This document shows positions 1 to 12,175 of a stretch of DNA of 64,000 nucleotides, piece after piece. Each line of letters starts with the position of its first letter. The first letter of the stretch is position 1. A program made the position numbers and the translations under genes. This DNA is from Meridianimarinicoccus roseus (GTDB lineage Bacteria > Pseudomonadota > Alphaproteobacteria > Rhodobacterales > Rhodobacteraceae): positions 153,278 to 217,277 of the forward strand of contig NZ_QGKU01000032.1 in NCBI RefSeq assembly GCF_003172915.1, given 5' to 3'. The notes under the pieces were generated by a model. That model searched no databases and was not told where the DNA came from. It was given only the letters and a program-made list of their open reading frames with translations.

Positions 1-418
1 CGATACGGCGGATCAGCCGCGCCTCGTAGGTGTAGTCGTCCAGCCCGACATGGGTCAGCCGCGCAAGGATGCGATCGCCCGCCCCAAGCGCGGGCTCCGC
101 CGGGCGGGGAATGTAGAGTACGCGTGGCACGGCGTCCGCATCGCCGTGCCATTCGAGCGGCCTTGCGTAAAGATCGCCGTCGCCATCGGGCGCGAGCACC
201 TCCAGCACCGATACCGGCGGCAGGCGGTCCGGGTCGCGGTAGGTCTTGCGCCGTTTCTCCAGCACGCCGTCCGCCTCCAGCCCGCGCAGCACGGATTTCA
301 GCGGGATCCTGTCGGCGCCCTTGATGCCGAAGGCCCGGGCGATGTCGCGCTTGGAGGTTTGGGTCGGGTTGTCGGAAATCCAGGCGAGGATTTCCTCCTT
401 GGTGGGGATACGTGCCAT
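1..418 (-). CDS. rnr: Ribonuclease R, N-terminal part (runs off the left edge)
   Basis: Partial gene: only the first 139 or so residues lie in the window, and the catalytic RNB and S1 domains are beyond the edge. Ribonuclease R is a processive 3'-to-5' exoribonuclease that degrades structured RNA. The start ATG is at 418-416. The protein begins MARIPTKEEILAWISDNP, followed by TSKRDIARAFGIKG, an N-terminal winged-helix segment typical of alphaproteobacterial RNase R, and then LPPVSVLEV, the run-in to the first cold-shock domain. The identification comes from this recognisable N-terminus, so the rest of the protein is inferred. Confidence 0.8.
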   Translation of the reverse strand, partial: MARIPTKEEILAWISDNPTQTSKRDIARAFGIKGADRIPLKSVLRGLEADGVLEKRRKTYRDPDRLPPVSVLEVLAPDGDGDLYARPLEWHGDADAVPRVLYIPRPAEPALGAGDRILARLTHVGLDDYTYEARLIRRI

Positions 419-605
419 GCCCTTCACCTAGCACGGCGCAGGAGGAGCGTCATGCGCGAAAGCGGCAGCGGCGCGGCGCGAACGGTTGACGCCACCCCCC
501 AGCCTCTTCGCGCCGGGTGCAGGCGGGTCAGCCCGCCTGCCGCGCCGGGCGGAAAGAGACCTCGGCAGATGTCGAAGACGGACCGGAGCGCCTTAGCGAC
601 GAGTC

Positions 606-1766
606 CTACGCTGCGAAATAGGCGGCAAGCACACGGGCATAGACCGCCTTCAGCGCGTGGATCTGCGCCAGTTCGACCCTTTCGTCCACCTGGTGCATGG
701 ATTGCCCCACAAGCCCGAATTCCACCACGGGGCAGTGGGTGCGCATGAACCGCGCGTCTGACGTGCCGCCCGAGGTAGACAGCACTGGCACCACCCCGGT
801 CTCGGCCTGGACTGCCTTGGCCACAAGGTCGCTCAGTGCCCCCGGTGGAGTGATGAAGCTTTCGCCCGAAACCTTGACGCTGACCTCGATCCCTATGCCG
901 GTGTCCTGCGCGACCTGCGCCGCCTGTGCCTCCAGCCAAGCGATCAGAGTGTCCGACCGGTGCGTGTCGTTGAAGCGGATATTCACCGTCGCGGTCGCGC
1001 GCGCCGGGATCACGTTGTTTGCCGGATTGCCCACGTCGAAAGTGGTCACCGCCAGCGTCGAGGGGTCGAAATGGTCGGTGCCGCTGTCCAGTTCGGCGGC
1101 CGACAGGCGGTCCACAAGGCGGGCCAGCGCCGGAACCGGGTTCTTCGCCCGGTGGGGATAGGCCGAATGGCCCTGCACCCCGGTCGCGGCGAAATAGGCT
1201 GTCAGCGATCCGCGGCGGCCTATCTTGATCATCTCGCCGAACCGCTCCGGACAGGTCGGCTCTCCCACAAGGCAGACCGACATGCGTTCGTCCGCGCGCA
1301 CCATCCAGTCGAGGATCGCGGCGGTGCCGTCGATCCCGTCGCCCTCCTCGTCCCCGGTCACGGTGATGACCACCGCTCCGTCGGGTGGCGTGTCGCGCAC
1401 GAAATCCACCGCCGCGGCGACAAAAGCCGCAACCCCGGATTTCATGTCGCAGGCTCCGCGCCCCATCAGCCAGCCATCGCGGATCTCGGCACCGAACGGG
1501 TCGCAGGACCACGCAGACACGTCGCCGACCGGCACCACATCGGTGTGCCCGTTGAAGCCGAAGCTGCGCGGGTGGTCTTTCGCACCCCAGCGCGCGTACA
1601 GGTTGGCGACCCCCCCACGATCAGTGCGCGTGCACTCGAACCCGGCCGCCGACAACAACTCTTCCAGAAGCGTCAGTGCGCCGCCCTCCTCGGGCGTGAC
1701 GGAGGGGCAGCGCACCAGCCGCGCGGTCAGCTCGGCGGGGTCGATGGCTGGGGAAAGGGCGGGCAT
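606..1766 (-). CDS. dapE: Succinyl-diaminopimelate desuccinylase
   Basis: Hydrolyses N-succinyl-LL-2,6-diaminopimelate to LL-diaminopimelate and succinate in the lysine and peptidoglycan-precursor pathway; a cytoplasmic di-zinc enzyme of the M20 family. Metal and catalytic motifs are visible: [10 protein letters not shown] (His about 74), [10 protein letters not shown] (Asp about 107) and TGDEEGDG (catalytic Glu about 140), with a C-terminal GQSMHQVDE metal His. I start at the ATG at 1766 (386 aa) because an AAAGGA ribosome site lies 10 nt upstream and family members begin near here. An in-frame ATG at 1787 would add seven residues but has no clear ribosome site. dapD lies just upstream on the same strand, separated by a small unknown gene, so the three probably share a transcript. 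Confidence 0.95.
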   Translation of the reverse strand: MPALSPAIDPAELTARLVRCPSVTPEEGGALTLLEELLSAAGFECTRTDRGGVANLYARWGAKDHPRSFGFNGHTDVVPVGDVSAWSCDPFGAEIRDGWLMGRGACDMKSGVAAFVAAAVDFVRDTPPDGAVVITVTGDEEGDGIDGTAAILDWMVRADERMSVCLVGEPTCPERFGEMIKIGRRGSLTAYFAATGVQGHSAYPHRAKNPVPALARLVDRLSAAELDSGTDHFDPSTLAVTTFDVGNPANNVIPARATATVNIRFNDTHRSDTLIAWLEAQAAQVAQDTGIGIEVSVKVSGESFITPPGALSDLVAKAVQAETGVVPVLSTSGGTSDARFMRTHCPVVEFGLVGQSMHQVDERVELAQIHALKAVYARVLAAYFAA

Positions 1767-1843
1767 GGCGGTCTGGTCCTTTGTCATTGCGAAGGCCTAG
1801 CCCGCGGCGCGGAGCGGCGCAACGCGGGTCTGGCGCGCCAGAC

Positions 1844-2185
1844 TCATGCCTCCGAAAAGAATGGCGTCAGCTGCGCGACAACGACTGCGTTCTCGTCCAG
1901 CGCGCGGGCCATCATGCCGCGCTCGTCCTCGTCGATGTCATGGCCCTGCGCGATCCGCTCTTCCAGCGTGCCGTAACCGGTTACGTCCAGCGGTGCGAGA
2001 TCGGCCTGCTTCAGCACGGCCACAGTCTCACGCACGGCCTCCGCCTCATCCACGCCCGAGGCGTAGACCATCAGCGCTGCGCCGGTCGCCCCCTCGGGCA
2101 GCCCGTCGCCCTGCTTGCGGCCGACCTGAACCAGCAGTGTATAGACCTGCTGACGCGAGGCGGGTTTTCCGGGGCGGTCCGTCAT
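1844..2185 (-). CDS. Conserved hypothetical protein between dapD and dapE
   Basis: A 113-residue soluble acidic protein with no signal peptide or membrane segment. I do not recognise a named domain. The ATG at 2185 is preceded by AAGGGAC at good spacing, and codon usage matches the neighbours, so this looks like a real gene. It sits between dapD (85 bp upstream) and dapE (77 bp downstream) on the same strand, which suggests co-transcription with lysine/diaminopimelate synthesis. Visible features are an N-terminal basic stretch (RPGKPASRQQ), a VQVGRKQGDGLPEGATGAAL segment and a C-terminal DEDERG acidic patch. The function is unknown; a link to the dap pathway is context only. Confidence 0.75.
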   Translation of the reverse strand: MTDRPGKPASRQQVYTLLVQVGRKQGDGLPEGATGAALMVYASGVDEAEAVRETVAVLKQADLAPLDVTGYGTLEERIAQGHDIDEDERGMMARALDENAVVVAQLTPFFSEA

Positions 2186-2270
2186 GGTCTGTCCCTTGTT
2201 TGCAGGCGGTCACGTCCGATTTGCGGGGCGAGCACCCCGGCAGCCATTCCCGGCACGGCGGCGGCGGGCG

Positions 2271-3098
2271 TCAGTCGCGCAGCAACTCGTTGATCGAGGT
2301 CTTGGACCGGGTCTGCGCGTCCACGCGCTTCACGATCACCGCGCAATAAAGGTTCACGCCGTTCTTGCTGGGCATCGACCCTGCCACCACGACCGACCCG
2401 CTGGGCACTTCACCATACATCACCGCGCCGGTTTCGCGGTCGACGATCTTTGTGGACTGGCCGATGAACACGCCCATGCCCAGCACCGACCCCTCGCGCA
2501 CGATACAGCCTTCGACCACCTCGGACCGCGCACCGATGAAGCAGTTATCCTCGATGATGGTGGGGCCGGCCTGCATCGGCTCCAGTACGCCGCCGATCCC
2601 GACGCCGCCCGACAGGTGGACGTTCTTGCCGATCTGCGCGCAGGAGCCGACCGTCGCCCAGGTGTCCACCATCGTGCCGCTGTCGACATAGGCGCCGAGG
2701 TTCACGAATGACGGCATAAGCACCACGCCGGGTGCGATATAGGCCGACTTGCGCACGACGCAGTTGGGCACGGCGCGAAAGCCGGCTTCCTTCCAGTCCT
2801 TCTTTTTCCAGTCGGCGAACTTGCTGTCCACCTTGTCCCACCAGCCGCCGCCCTGCGGCCCGCCGGCATGCTTTTCCATGTCCTTGATCCGGAAGCCCAG
2901 CAGCACCGCTTTCTTGGCCCACTGGTTCACCGTCCACACGCCATCCGCGCCGGGCTCGGCGACACGAAGCTCGCCACCGTCCAGCGCCTCGAGCGTCGCT
3001 TCGATCGCGTCGCGCGTCTCGCCGCGAGTTTCGGGCGTGATCGTGTCGCGCGACTCCCAGGCGGTTTCGATGGCGGTTTCAAGCGCGGCGTTGGACAT
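2271..3098 (-). CDS. dapD: Tetrahydrodipicolinate N-succinyltransferase
   Basis: Transfers succinyl from succinyl-CoA to 2,3,4,5-tetrahydropyridine-2,6-dicarboxylate, the step two reactions before DapE in lysine/DAP synthesis. At 275 aa it has the usual family length. An N-terminal helical domain (about 1-100) is followed by left-handed beta-helix hexapeptide repeats (about 105-240) with the segments [30 protein letters not shown] and [16 protein letters not shown]. The ATG at 3098 has GAGGAAACCTCCC upstream. It transcribes toward the small unknown gene and dapE. The divergent LOG-family gene starts about 90 bp away, so the gap 3099-3186 must hold both promoters. Confidence 0.96.
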   Translation of the reverse strand: MSNAALETAIETAWESRDTITPETRGETRDAIEATLEALDGGELRVAEPGADGVWTVNQWAKKAVLLGFRIKDMEKHAGGPQGGGWWDKVDSKFADWKKKDWKEAGFRAVPNCVVRKSAYIAPGVVLMPSFVNLGAYVDSGTMVDTWATVGSCAQIGKNVHLSGGVGIGGVLEPMQAGPTIIEDNCFIGARSEVVEGCIVREGSVLGMGVFIGQSTKIVDRETGAVMYGEVPSGSVVVAGSMPSKNGVNLYCAVIVKRVDAQTRSKTSINELLRD

Positions 3099-3186
3099 GG
3101 GAGGTTTCCTCTGGTTTGCGGCTGCCGGAGGCTATAGTCCCAAGGGACACGCCACGCAATGCCGCCAACACCCGGAGGCCCCCCGC

Positions 3187-4014
3187 ATGACCGACCCGCG
3201 CAGACCCGCCGGCGCCCACCCGCTGCCCGAGGCGCGCGCCGACATGGAACGCGCGCGACACATCCCCGACACGCCGCAGACCCGGTCGCCGACCCACCGC
3301 CTGGCGTTCACGGACACCGACTTCCTGTCGCGCCAGGACATGCGCCCGGTGCGGCTGCAACTGGAACTGCTGAAGGCGCATCTGACGCTGGACGAGGCCG
3401 GCATCCGGTCCACTGTTGTCATGTTCGGCGGCGCGCGCATCCCGGCACCGGGCGCGGCAGCGGGCGCGCATCCGGGTCTGGCCGCGCTGACCGGCTACTA
3501 CGACGAGGCGCGCGCCTTCGCGCGGCAAATCACCCTGCGCAGTATCGCTGGCGGTGGCGGCGAGAATGTCATCGTCACCGGCGGCGGGCCCGGCGTAATG
3601 GAGGCGGGCAACCGCGGCGCCGAGGACGCCGGCGGACGATCCATCGGGCTGAACATCGTTCTGCCGCACGAACAAGCCCCCAACCCGTTCGTCACGCCGG
3701 AATTATCCTTCAACTTCCATTACTTCGCCGTCCGCAAGATGCACTTCCTGATGCGCGCGAGCGCAATCACCGTATTTCCCGGCGGGTTCGGCACGCTGGA
3801 CGAGTTGTTCGAGGCGCTGACCCTGATCCAGACCGGCCGAATGTCACGCGTACCGATCCTTTTGTTCGGCGAAAGCTTCTGGCGCGGCATCATCAATTGG
3901 GAAGCGCTGGCGGACAGCGGCACGATCCACGCAGAGGATCTTGGCCTTTTCCGCTTCGTCGAAACAGCCGACGAAGCGATGGCCGCGCTCGATGCGGACG
4001 GCTTCCCGTTCTGA
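3187..4014 (+). CDS. LOG-family (TIGR00730) nucleotide-processing protein
   Basis: A 275-aa Rossmann-fold protein of the LOG / 'lysine decarboxylase-like' family. Characterised members are nucleotide 5'-monophosphate phosphoribohydrolases (cytokinin-activating in plants and some bacteria, purine nucleotide turnover in others). Both signature motifs are present: GGGPGVMEA at about 132-140 and PGGFGTLDE at about 198-206, with nearby nucleotide-contact residues RKMHF at 183-187. The ATG at 3187 follows GGAGG and fits the family; an upstream in-frame extension is possible but has no ribosome site. There is an N-terminal extension of about 75 residues before the Rossmann core. The older label 'lysine decarboxylase' is incorrect for this family. 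The true substrate cannot be read from the sequence. Confidence 0.88.
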   Translation: MTDPRRPAGAHPLPEARADMERARHIPDTPQTRSPTHRLAFTDTDFLSRQDMRPVRLQLELLKAHLTLDEAGIRSTVVMFGGARIPAPGAAAGAHPGLAALTGYYDEARAFARQITLRSIAGGGGENVIVTGGGPGVMEAGNRGAEDAGGRSIGLNIVLPHEQAPNPFVTPELSFNFHYFAVRKMHFLMRASAITVFPGGFGTLDELFEALTLIQTGRMSRVPILLFGESFWRGIINWEALADSGTIHAEDLGLFRFVETADEAMAALDADGFPF

Positions 4015-4039
4015 CACCGGGCCTGCGGCGCCGACCGGA

Positions 4040-4381
4040 TCAGGCGTAGACGTCAGCGCGGCCGAAATGAACGACCAGCAGGTAGTATAACACGGCGCGA
4101 AACTTGTTCCGTTCGCTGCGCCCGTAGGTGTCCAGCGCCGCTGCGATCCCCTCGTCCAGGTGCGGGCCATCCGCCAGCCCCAGTTTGCCGATCAGGAAGT
4201 TCTTGCGCACCGTTTCAAGTTCGGACGGGTCAGTACCCGCGACGGTGCTGCTGTCTGCGTTGTAGATCGTCGGCCCCAGTCCGATCGTGACCTTGGTCAA
4301 AAGGTCCATGTCCGGTTCCACCCCACACTTGTCCTTAAGGTCAGCGGCATATTGAGCGATCAGGTCGTCGCGCTTGCTCAT
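4040..4381 (-). CDS. DUF2853 family protein
   Basis: A small 113-aa all-helical cytoplasmic protein of the DUF2853 family, recognised from [20 protein letters not shown] at the N-terminus and the C-terminal [15 protein letters not shown] segment. No biochemical role is established for the family. The ATG at 4381 is preceded by a GGGAG ribosome site. It is convergent with the LOG-family gene, which stops 25 bp away, and is a single-gene unit. Nothing in its context suggests a pathway. Confidence 0.8.
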   Translation of the reverse strand: MSKRDDLIAQYAADLKDKCGVEPDMDLLTKVTIGLGPTIYNADSSTVAGTDPSELETVRKNFLIGKLGLADGPHLDEGIAAALDTYGRSERNKFRAVLYYLLVVHFGRADVYA

Positions 4382-4556
4382 GTTTCGGCTCCCTCACGTC
4401 ATGGCGCCCCGCGCGCCTTCCCCAAGGTCAGCACGGCGCCGCGCCCAAGGCAACCGCAAAGGCGACGCTCACGCCCGCTCAATGCTTTGTGACACCGGCG
4501 GCCCGGCGATTGCGGGAACCACGCCACAGGCGCATGCTCGCACTGGAGGTACTGCC

Positions 4557-5225
4557 ATGATGGAACGTTTGTCCGCCCTGAAACCCCTGATGCTGGGGAT
4601 CGCCATCGTCGCGGGCTTTGCGCTGCGCGCCGGACCTTTGCACGCCGCCGAGTCGGAACAGGCGCTTCTGGCGGGGGGGTGCTTCTGGTGCGTCGAGGCC
4701 GACTTCGAGAAGCTGCCCGGTGTGATCGAGGCTGTGTCGGGTTTCGCCGGCGGCAGCGTCGAGAACCCGACCTACAGGCAGGTCGTGCGCGGCGGCACCG
4801 GGCATATCGAAACAGTGCGCATCACCTTCGACCCCGACAGGATCGGCTATGACGACATCCTGCATACCTTCCTGCGCAGCATCGACCCGTTCGACGACGG
4901 CGGGCAGTTCTGCGATCGGGGTCATACCTACACACCCGCAATCTTCGCGCTGTCGGACCGCCAAAAGGTGCAGGCCGAGGCCGCGCTGGCGGAGGCGGCG
5001 GAGGATCTGGGCCGCAACACGCGCGTTTCACTGCGCGACACTGCCGTGTTCTATGCCGCCGACGCCTACCACCAGGATTACTACAAGTCGCAGGACCTGA
5101 TCCTGACCCGCTTCGGCCCGCAGACCAAGGCCGCCGCCTACGAGAAGTATCGCGCCGCCTGCGGCCGCGACGACCGGATCCGCCGGATCTGGGGAGCGCA
5201 GGCCGCGCCGTTCATCGGTGGCTGA
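4557..5225 (+). CDS. msrA: Peptide-methionine (S)-S-oxide reductase, exported form
   Basis: Reduces methionine-S-sulfoxide in proteins. The catalytic motif GGCFWC is at about 40-45, with Cys42 the expected nucleophile. The MsrA fold continues through [14 protein letters not shown], the HTYTPAIF segment and YHQDYY. It starts with an apparent signal peptide (residues 1 to about 30, ending PLHAAES after a hydrophobic [13 protein letters not shown] core), so this copy probably works in the periplasm. The ATG at 4557 is immediately followed by a second ATG; GGAGG lies 7 nt upstream, favouring the first. Length is 222 aa. Export of a free-standing MsrA is less common than the cytoplasmic form. It needs a periplasmic electron donor, which is not evident nearby. 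Confidence 0.93.
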   Translation: MMERLSALKPLMLGIAIVAGFALRAGPLHAAESEQALLAGGCFWCVEADFEKLPGVIEAVSGFAGGSVENPTYRQVVRGGTGHIETVRITFDPDRIGYDDILHTFLRSIDPFDDGGQFCDRGHTYTPAIFALSDRQKVQAEAALAEAAEDLGRNTRVSLRDTAVFYAADAYHQDYYKSQDLILTRFGPQTKAAAYEKYRAACGRDDRIRRIWGAQAAPFIGG

Positions 5226-5356
5226 CTGCAGAAAAAGCGGCAATCTTTCGCCGAAATGGGCCACATTGCTTCGTGGTTAACCCTTGCGGTCGCGTTTTGG
5301 CCGAAGGCTTGCAGAAGCATTTCGAAACAGGCGCGTACCGATCTGAAAGGTTCTTT

Positions 5357-6460
5357 ATGCCGCAAGACCGCCGGGACGCACGGCCCGACACCACCACACG
5401 GACCGGCGGCGGCGCCGCTGATACACATCCGGTCATCGACCAGGATGACTGGGATGCGCGTCTGGCCGATGCCCGCGCACGCCGGGCAGAGGTTCTGGCC
5501 CGGCGCATCGCCGAACAGCGCGGGCCCACTCCCGATCCCGCGGCCGAACCCGGGCCCGAGGCTGCGCTGAATTCCACGCCCGCAGAAGCCACCGCGCCGC
5601 ACGCAGGTGTGCGCCAGACCTTTGGCGCGCGCAGAACATCGCCTCAGCCCGGGGCGCATTGGTTTGACGGGCCCCGACGCAAAGGCGCAGCGGGCGGGTT
5701 GGCCATGATGGGTGCGTTTTGCGTCGGGCTTGGATTCGCGTTGCCGTTCGCGCTGGTGCTGGCTCCGGCCTTCCAGTCGGACCGCGCCGCTGTATCCGCG
5801 CCGGTCACGCTGGCGGCACCTGCCATGCCTCGCGAGGTTTCCCTGAACGCACCAGCCAGTCCCGCACAGTCGGCACCCGCCACCCTGCCGGATGCCGTAC
5901 CTGCGACGGATACTGCGCCCGCGCGCGGCCAGGCTGGGCCGGACGGCACGCCGAAGCTTGCGGCATCACCCGCGCCCGATGCGCCGCCGCCTGGCCCGCA
6001 AATGCAAACTGCAGATACGAACGATCCGGGCGCAGGCGAAGCACCCCCGATTGACCCGCCAACACTGGCCCGCGCGAAGATCCATGTGAACGTGCCACGC
6101 TTCGCCAGCCAGAACCTTGTAGCCGACAAGATCGACGCTCTGCGTCAGGCCGGGTTCAGCGATCTGCCGCGCGCGGACACGCCCTATACGATCCGGACGG
6201 GGCAAGTTAGGTTCTACCACGCCGAGGACGCGCAGATCGCCGAACTGGTGGCCCGCCAGGCGGATGTGGAACTGCGCGACTTCACCAGCTACGCGCCCAA
6301 ACCCCGCCCCGGAACGGTCGAACTTTGGATGGCCGGGCGGTCCACAGGGGCACAGGTCACGCGGAGCAAGCCGGGCTTTTCGCTGTCCGGTGAGTTGCGC
6401 ACGATGGGCGCTGCCTTCTCGGACCTGGTGGAATCGTTCCCGCGCGGCAATGAACGCTGA
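5357..6460 (+). CDS. Proline/alanine-rich membrane protein with LytR_C-like tail
   Basis: A 367-aa protein of unknown function. Layout: a cytoplasmic charged N-terminus (1-110, rich in Asp/Arg), one membrane helix (about 111-140, GLAMMGAFCVGLGFALPFAL), a long Pro/Ala-rich low-complexity linker (about 145-240), and a folded C-terminal domain (about 241-327). The tail pattern (IHVNVP..., then DKIDALRQAGF, then YTIRTGQVRFYHAEDAQIAE) resembles the LytR C-terminal domain, which is often exported and linked to the cell wall; that assignment is by eye. The ATG at 5357 with GAAAGG upstream is preferred over an upstream ATG at 5273 that lacks a site. It is followed convergently by maeB. Confidence 0.7.
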   Translation: MPQDRRDARPDTTTRTGGGAADTHPVIDQDDWDARLADARARRAEVLARRIAEQRGPTPDPAAEPGPEAALNSTPAEATAPHAGVRQTFGARRTSPQPGAHWFDGPRRKGAAGGLAMMGAFCVGLGFALPFALVLAPAFQSDRAAVSAPVTLAAPAMPREVSLNAPASPAQSAPATLPDAVPATDTAPARGQAGPDGTPKLAASPAPDAPPPGPQMQTADTNDPGAGEAPPIDPPTLARAKIHVNVPRFASQNLVADKIDALRQAGFSDLPRADTPYTIRTGQVRFYHAEDAQIAELVARQADVELRDFTSYAPKPRPGTVELWMAGRSTGAQVTRSKPGFSLSGELRTMGAAFSDLVESFPRGNER

Positions 6461-6500
6461 GCGCGGGGCGCGCGCTCGGCCCGGATCGCTTGCAGGCGGC

Positions 6501-8756
<2,256 letters not shown>

Positions 8757-8935
8757 CGGTGCTGGCTCCTCCCTCGCGGTTTGGCCGTCTTACGCGACCG
8801 GCTTCGCCGCCTCAACGGCAGGTTAGCGATACCAGTGCCGCAACCGTCCGCGCGCGGGCGACATTTTCAGGTTTTTCCCCCGCCCCCGGTGGATTACACC
8901 GCCGGGAGTGTCCGCAAACAGGGTCAGGGGCCGCC

Positions 8936-11560
8936 ATGACGCCGATGATGGCGCAGTATCTGGAAATCAAGGCCGCGCATCCGCACGCGCTTCTGTTCTA
9001 CCGGATGGGCGACTTCTACGAGATGTTCTTCGACGACGCGGTCGCGGCAGCGGCAGCGCTGGACATTGCGCTGACAAAGCGCGGCCAGCACGAAGGCGCG
9101 GACATCCCCATGTGCGGCGTGCCGGTGCATTCGGCCGAAAGCTATTTGCAGACATTGACGCGCAAGGGTTTCGTCGTCGCGATCTGCGAGCAGCTCGAAG
9201 ACCCGGCCGAAGCGAAGAAGCGCGGCTCGAAATCCGTGGTCAAGCGCGGCGTTGTGCGGCTGGTCACGCCAGGCACCCTGACCGAGGACAGCCTGCTGGA
9301 CGCGCGACGGCACAATTACCTTGCCGCGTGGTCGCTGATCCGGGACGAAGGCGCCCTGGCCTGGGCCGACATGTCCACCGGCGAGGTCGTGGTCGCGCCC
9401 TGCGCTCCCGTGGCGCTGGGTCCGCTGCTTGCCCGCCTGTCGCCTTCGGAACTCCTGTGCGTCGCGGCGCAAGAAGGCATGCTGCGTGAAATGACCGATG
9501 CGGCGGTGTCGGTTCTGGGCGCAGCGAGCTTCGACAGCACCAACGCCGATGCACGGCTTTGCGCACTTTATGGCGTGAAAACGCTGGATGCGTTCGGCGG
9601 TTTCACCCGCGCCGAGGTGTCGGCGCTTGGCGCGCTGGTGGACTACCTCGACCTGACACAGAAGGGAAACCTGCCGCTGCTGCGCCCGCCTGCCCGTGAA
9701 GCGGTGGGCGGCGCGATGCAGATTGATGCCGCGACACGGCGAAATCTGGAAATCAGCCAGCGCCTTTCGGGCGGGCGCGACGGGTCGCTGCTAGCCGTGA
9801 TCGACCGGACCGTGACAGCGCCAGGCGCGCGGCTTCTGGACAGGCGGCTTGCCGCACCGTCCTGCGACCTGGCCGAAATCCGCAGCCGCCACGATGCGAT
9901 CGAGGTGCTTCTGGGCGACGGGCGGCTGCGCGATGACCTGCGCGCCGCGCTGCGCCGGGTACCGGACATGGACCGCGCGCTGGGGCGGCTGTCGCTGGAT
10001 CGGGGCGGTCCACGCGACCTGGCGGCGCTGCGCGACGGGCTGGCCGAGGCGGAACAGGTGGCGCGCCTGCTGGACCGGGACGGGATGCCCGACCGGCTGA
10101 CCGAAGCCACCCGCGGGCTGACAGGACATGACCGGCTGCGCGGCCTTCTCGACGCCGCCCTCGTCGCCGAGCCGCCGCATCTTGCCCGCGACGGCGGTTT
10201 CATCGCGCCAGGCCATGATGCGGCGCTGGACGAGGCGCGCACCCTGCGCGACGAAGGCCGCGGCGTGATCGCCGGCCTGCAGGCCGAGTATGCTGAAACC
10301 GCCGGGATCGGCACGCTGAAGATCAAGCACAACAACGTGCTGGGCTACTTCATCGAAACCACCGCCACCCATGCGGGCAAGATGATGGCGCCGCCGCTAT
10401 CCGAGACGTTCATTCACCGGCAGACCACGGCCAGCGCAGTGCGCTTCACAACCGTGGAACTGTCGGATCTCGAGCGGCGCATCCTGAACGCAGGCAGCCA
10501 GGCGCTGGAGATCGAAAAGCGTCACTTCGCGGCGCTGCGTGAGGCAGCTGTCGCCGCGGGCGCCAGCATCGGAATTGCGGCACGCGCGCTGGCCGAGATC
10601 GACCTGACCGCTGGACTGGCGGATCTGGCCGCAGGCGGCGACTGGTGCCGCCCCCAGATGGACGACAGCCGCAGCTTCGAGGTCGTCGCCGGCCGCCACC
10701 CCGTGGTGGAGGCGGCGCTGCGACGGGAAGGCGGTCAAGGCTTCGTGGCCAATGATTGCACTTTGACGGCCGACGAGGACGCGGCGATCTGCCTGCTGAC
10801 CGGACCGAACATGGCCGGCAAATCCACGTGGCTGCGGCAGAATGCACTGATTGCCCTTCTGGCTCAGGCCGGCGCGTTCGTGCCGGCTCGCTCGGCGCGG
10901 CTGGGTCTTGTCTCGCAGTTGTTCAGTCGGGTCGGTGCAGCCGACGATCTTGCGCGCGGTCGGTCCACCTTCATGGTCGAGATGGTTGAAACCGCCGCGA
11001 TCCTGAACCAGGCAGACGCGCGGGCACTCGTGATCCTTGACGAAATCGGGCGCGGCACCGCGACCTATGACGGGCTTTCGATCGCCTGGGCCACGCTGGA
11101 ACACCTGCACGACACGAACCGCTGCCGCGCGCTTTTCGCCACCCACTACCACGAACTGACCGCACTGGCCGACAAACTGCCAGGCGCGGCCAATGCCACG
11201 GTGTCGGTCAAGGAATGGGAGGGCGACGTGATCTTCCTGCACGAAGTGCGACCCGGCGCGGCGGACCGCAGTTACGGCGTGCAAGTGGCGCGGCTTGCGG
11301 GCCTTCCGCCCGCTGTGGTCCAACGGGCGCGCGCAGTTCTCGACACGTTGGAGCGCAACGACCAGGAAACCGGCGGGCGAAGGCCTGTCATCGACGATCT
11401 GCCGCTGTTCGCTGCCCCGGCACCGCCCCCCGCGCCAACGACCCTTCCAAGGGAGGACCCGCTGCGTCGCCGGGTGGACGATATCCAGCCGGACCAGATG
11501 ACACCGCTTGAAGCGCTGTCGATCCTGTACGAATTGAAGGGGTTGGCGAAGCCCGGCTAG
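8936..11560 (+). CDS. mutS: DNA mismatch repair protein MutS
   Basis: Recognises mismatches and starts methyl-independent or MutL-dependent repair. At 874 aa it has the normal MutS1 length. The mismatch-binding domain begins [12 protein letters not shown] and contains [14 protein letters not shown], with the conserved Phe-x-Glu wedge motif (FYE, about 25-27). The ATPase domain has Walker [10 protein letters not shown] (about 622-630), Walker B with DEIGRG (about 701-706), and the signature [10 protein letters not shown]. The ATG at 8936 is chosen because the protein then begins at the family-typical residue; the 59-residue upstream extension has no family similarity. It ends one base before the convergent grpE stop, so the two genes abut tail to tail. 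Confidence 0.97.
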   Translation: MTPMMAQYLEIKAAHPHALLFYRMGDFYEMFFDDAVAAAAALDIALTKRGQHEGADIPMCGVPVHSAESYLQTLTRKGFVVAICEQLEDPAEAKKRGSKSVVKRGVVRLVTPGTLTEDSLLDARRHNYLAAWSLIRDEGALAWADMSTGEVVVAPCAPVALGPLLARLSPSELLCVAAQEGMLREMTDAAVSVLGAASFDSTNADARLCALYGVKTLDAFGGFTRAEVSALGALVDYLDLTQKGNLPLLRPPAREAVGGAMQIDAATRRNLEISQRLSGGRDGSLLAVIDRTVTAPGARLLDRRLAAPSCDLAEIRSRHDAIEVLLGDGRLRDDLRAALRRVPDMDRALGRLSLDRGGPRDLAALRDGLAEAEQVARLLDRDGMPDRLTEATRGLTGHDRLRGLLDAALVAEPPHLARDGGFIAPGHDAALDEARTLRDEGRGVIAGLQAEYAETAGIGTLKIKHNNVLGYFIETTATHAGKMMAPPLSETFIHRQTTASAVRFTTVELSDLERRILNAGSQALEIEKRHFAALREAAVAAGASIGIAARALAEIDLTAGLADLAAGGDWCRPQMDDSRSFEVVAGRHPVVEAALRREGGQGFVANDCTLTADEDAAICLLTGPNMAGKSTWLRQNALIALLAQAGAFVPARSARLGLVSQLFSRVGAADDLARGRSTFMVEMVETAAILNQADARALVILDEIGRGTATYDGLSIAWATLEHLHDTNRCRALFATHYHELTALADKLPGAANATVSVKEWEGDVIFLHEVRPGAADRSYGVQVARLAGLPPAVVQRARAVLDTLERNDQETGGRRPVIDDLPLFAAPAPPPAPTTLPREDPLRRRVDDIQPDQMTPLEALSILYELKGLAKPG

Positions 11561-11561
11561 A

Positions 11562-12164
11562 TCAGCCGGGGTTCGATGACACGCCGACCTGCGCGGGTCG
11601 CAGCAGCCGGTCATGGAGCAGGAAGCCAAACGCCATCACCTCGATGATCTCGCCCTGCTTTGTGCCGGGCAGCGGCGCTTCGAACATCGCCTGGTGCAAT
11701 TGCGGGTCGAACTTGTCGCCCTTCTGCGGCGCGACCTGCGTGATGCCATGCTTGCCGAAGATGTTGGTCAGCTCCCGCAGGGTCAGCTCCACCCCTTCCA
11801 GCAAGGCCTTGTCCTGTTCGCGCTGTTCGGGCGTCGCCGCGGCCAGCGCACGCGACAGGTTGTCGAACACCGGCAGCAGATCGCGCGCCAGCTTGGAGCC
11901 GCCATAGTTCTCGGCCTCGCGGCGGTCCTTGTCGCTGCGCTTGCGCGCGTTCTCCGCATCGGCCAGCGCCCGCATGAACCGGTCGCGCAATTCGTCGCGC
12001 TCGGCTTTAAGCGCGTCGATTTCACCGCGAATGGCGTCATCCTGCGCGGCATCGAAGTCGGCCGCGCCTTCGGCAAGGGCGTCGATATCGACGGGCGGTT
12101 CGTCACCTGCCGCGGACAGGATGTCCTCGAGGTCGGTGATGTCCTTCTTTTTCGGGTCCGCCAT
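11562..12164 (-). CDS. grpE: Nucleotide exchange factor GrpE
   Basis: Co-chaperone that releases ADP from DnaK, a cytoplasmic homodimer. Residues about 50-110 form the long coiled coil (AERDELRDRFMRALADAENA) and about 140-195 the beta domain, ending KGDKFDPQLHQAMFE and GEIIEVMAFGF. The protein is 200 aa. I choose the ATG at 12164 over a GTG at 12170 because AGAAGGAG then sits five bases upstream; that ribosome site overlaps the stop codon of hrcA. This makes hrcA-grpE a coupled unit. dnaK/dnaJ are not in the window. Heat regulation is expected from HrcA and sigma-32, but no CIRCE inverted repeat was seen here. Confidence 0.95.
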   Translation of the reverse strand: MADPKKKDITDLEDILSAAGDEPPVDIDALAEGAADFDAAQDDAIRGEIDALKAERDELRDRFMRALADAENARKRSDKDRREAENYGGSKLARDLLPVFDNLSRALAAATPEQREQDKALLEGVELTLRELTNIFGKHGITQVAPQKGDKFDPQLHQAMFEAPLPGTKQGEIIEVMAFGFLLHDRLLRPAQVGVSSNPG

Positions 12165-12175
12165 GTCCACTCCTT

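Noticed and set aside
424..1512. Long 362-residue open frame on the minus strand overlapping dapE
   Set aside because: It lies in a different frame of the dapE sequence, is Arg/Gly-rich, and has no family similarity. It is a GC-rich shadow.
5138..5659. Minus-strand open frame between msrA and the LytR_C-like gene
   Set aside because: Antisense shadow with no ribosome site and no recognisable motif.
11562..12170. GTG start for grpE at 12170
   Set aside because: The ribosome site would be too close; the ATG at 12164 gives proper spacing.
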